From Rhodococcus sp. 105337 (GTDB lineage: Bacteria > Actinomycetota > Actinomycetes > Mycobacteriales > Mycobacteriaceae), in assembly GCF_012844225.1 (NCBI RefSeq), contig NZ_JABAGQ010000017.1, forward strand, positions 1-64,000: a stretch of 64,000 nucleotides of DNA, read 5' to 3'. The position numbers and the translations under genes were made by a program. Below are positions 63,048-64,000 of the stretch, piece after piece. Under the pieces are notes generated by a model. The model was given only the letters and a program-made list of their open reading frames with translations. It made no database searches and was not told the origin of the DNA. Numbering within the stretch: position 1 is the stretch's first letter; every line of letters starts with the position of its first letter.

Positions 63048-63343
63048 TCCGGCCGGTCCACGGCGGATAGTGCACCGACGAAATCTGCCTCGGCGACGAC
63101 GTAGTCGTTCTCCGCGCCGTTGGTTACATCGACGACCTCGCGGAGCCGTCCGCACATATTGATCAAAGCCTGGTCGGTGACGTCGGCCGCTCGGGCGCAG
63201 ACGCGGGCGAAGTCCGTTCCCGGGAGCGCCGATTCCGAAGTGGAGTACGGCTCGCCGACGTCCCAATCGCCCATTGCGTCGGCGGTGTCCGCCAAGAAGG
63301 CAGCGAAAGCACGCAGTGCTTCCGGATCGACATGCAAAGTCAC
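63044..63343 (-). CDS. EspC-like (DUF2580-type) type VII secretion substrate
   Basis: A 99-residue helical protein from GTG63343 (GGGGGCAG upstream). The start LHVDPEALRAFAAFLADTADAM and length fit the EspC/DUF2580 family, WXG100-sized secreted partners. Near the C-terminus NDYVVAEADF contains the type VII signal pattern Y-x3-D/E. It is the first gene of the minus-strand operon and overlaps the long WxG gene by ATGA, suggesting that they fold as a heterodimer for export. No ESX ATPase is in the window. Confidence 0.75.
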   Translation of the reverse strand: MTLHVDPEALRAFAAFLADTADAMGDWDVGEPYSTSESALPGTDFARVCARAADVTDQALINMCGRLREVVDVTNGAENDYVVAEADFVGALSAVDRPE

Positions 63344-63395
63344 GACTGCCCCCCGAGACACTATCCCCCGATATGTCCGGCTGGGGACGATAGCA

Positions 63396-63433
63396 GAAGG
63401 CGCCCCCACGGAACGGACCGTAGGGGCGCCTTC
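63396..63433 (-). terminator. 11-bp-arm hairpin after the 3-hydroxyacyl-CoA dehydrogenase
   Basis: GAAGGCGCCCC (63396-63406) and GGGGCGCCTTC (63423-63433) pair perfectly around 16 nt, just beyond the stop of the gene at 63449 on the minus strand. It separates this gene from the type VII-like operon whose promoter must lie at about 63344-63395. Confidence 0.7.
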
Positions 63434-63448
63434 GAAGGCTGTGGCTGC

Positions 63449-64000
63449 CTACTTGTAGCTGTAGAAGCCTTCGCCGGTCTTGCGGCCGAGACGGCCGGCG
63501 TCGACCATGCGACGCAGCAGTGCCGGGGGAGCGTAATGCGGCTCGGCGAACTCTTCGTAGAGCGACTGCGCGGCGTTGAGGGTGATATCGAGGCCCACGG
63601 TGTCGATGAGGGTGAGCGGGCCCATCGGGTATCCGCAGCCACCCTTCATCGCGGCGTCGATGTCTTCCTTTGTGGCATAGCCCGATTCGAGCATGCGCAC
63701 CGCCGAGCACAGGTACGGGATGAGCAGCGCGTTGACGATGAAGCCGGCGCGGTCGCCCGCACGCACGGCGGTCTTGCCGAGCGTGTTCTGCGCGTAATCG
63801 AACACGGTGTCGGCGGTGTCGGCATCGGTGGTGAGTGCGGAGATGATCTCCACCAGCGGCATCACGGGCACCGGGTTGAAGAAGTGCACGCCCACGACCT
63901 TGCCGGGCCGCTTCGTCGCCTGCGCCACCTTGATGACGGGGATGGACGACGTGTTGGTGGCGAGGATGCCTTCCGGCTTCACGATCCGGTCCAATTCGGC
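63449..64000 (-). CDS. fadB2: 3-hydroxybutyryl-CoA dehydrogenase, C-terminal part
   Basis: 183 residues of the C-terminal portion; the start lies to the right of the window. The fragment begins in LDRIVKPEGILATNTSSIPV, the end of the NAD domain, followed by HFFNPVPVMPLVEII (catalytic His-Glu dyad region) and the C-terminal substrate domain with AGFIVNALLIPYL and GCGYPMGPLTLIDTVGLD. It oxidises (S)-3-hydroxybutyryl-CoA or similar to acetoacetyl-CoA. The match to mycobacterial FadB2 is by pattern; gene symbol is tentative. Confidence 0.9.
   Translation of the reverse strand, partial: AELDRIVKPEGILATNTSSIPVIKVAQATKRPGKVVGVHFFNPVPVMPLVEIISALTTDADTADTVFDYAQNTLGKTAVRAGDRAGFIVNALLIPYLCSAVRMLESGYATKEDIDAAMKGGCGYPMGPLTLIDTVGLDITLNAAQSLYEEFAEPHYAPPALLRRMVDAGRLGRKTGEGFYSYK

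Overview
This window is high-GC actinobacterial chromosome from a mycolic-acid-type organism, most likely Rhodococcus or a close relative. That placement is an inference from gene content: an NDMA-dependent, mycofactocin-type alcohol dehydrogenase, a Ddn/F420-type nitroreductase, a DinB/maleylpyruvate-isomerase-type (mycothiol-linked) protein, an Rv2212-like adenylate cyclase, an EspC-like/WxG type VII secretion substrate pair with an LpqN-like partner, and many acyl-CoA genes. Gene density is high, start/stop overlaps (ATGA, GTGA, TGATG) are frequent, and I see no tRNA, rRNA, insertion sequence, prophage or CRISPR array.

Layout. 1-2 kb: thiolase end and two SDR reductases. 2-3.6 kb: secreted SGNH hydrolase (behind a tiny coupled leader ORF) and an SRPBCC protein. 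3.7-5.6 kb: Lrp/AsnC regulator divergent from hppD. 5.6-9.5 kb: TetR regulators, an enoyl-CoA hydratase-like protein, an SRPBCC protein and the NDMA-type ADH. 9.5-12.5 kb: acyl-CoA dehydrogenase / APH-like kinase / SDR operon resembling the 4-hydroxyacyl-CoA (Lva, ACAD10/11) pathway. 12.5-15.9 kb: a heptad-repeat protein, then a four-gene overlapping alkylation-repair operon (two MGMTs, an ECF sigma factor, AlkA). 15.9-22.4 kb: secretory lipase, F420-type protein, polymerase-A-like protein, DUF3533 membrane protein, PadR regulator. 22.5-24.9 kb: hmgA-fahA, which with hppD complete homogentisate degradation. 25-35 kb: XRE/DUF2975 pair, MOSC, LLM oxidoreductase, enoyl-CoA hydratase, acyl-CoA synthetase and dehydrogenase, thioesterase, MarR, a second AlkA-like glycosylase, RNase HI, amidohydrolase. 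35-42.5 kb: acyl-CoA synthetase divergent from a complete branched-chain-type ABC importer with a fused LivH-LivM permease. 42.6-50 kb: MetY sulfhydrylase with a candidate cysteine-codon leader, IclR, SDR, AurF-like diiron oxygenase, DHA2 exporter, class III cyclase. 50-57.7 kb: frameshifted serine protease, ilvD, aldo/keto reductase, MFS, small alarmone synthetase. 57.8-60.3 kb: Clp/Hsp100 ATPase. 60.5-63.3 kb: four-gene type VII-secretion-like operon. The right edge cuts a 3-hydroxyacyl-CoA dehydrogenase.

The main themes are acyl-CoA and aromatic catabolism with local TetR/Lrp/IclR/PadR control, alkylation-damage repair and envelope/secretion functions. The most interesting candidates are the minus-strand EspC/WxG/membrane/LpqN operon (60546-63343), the MGMT-sigma-MGMT-AlkA operon (13406-15858), and the ACAD-kinase-SDR operon (9573-12549) with its palindromic operator.
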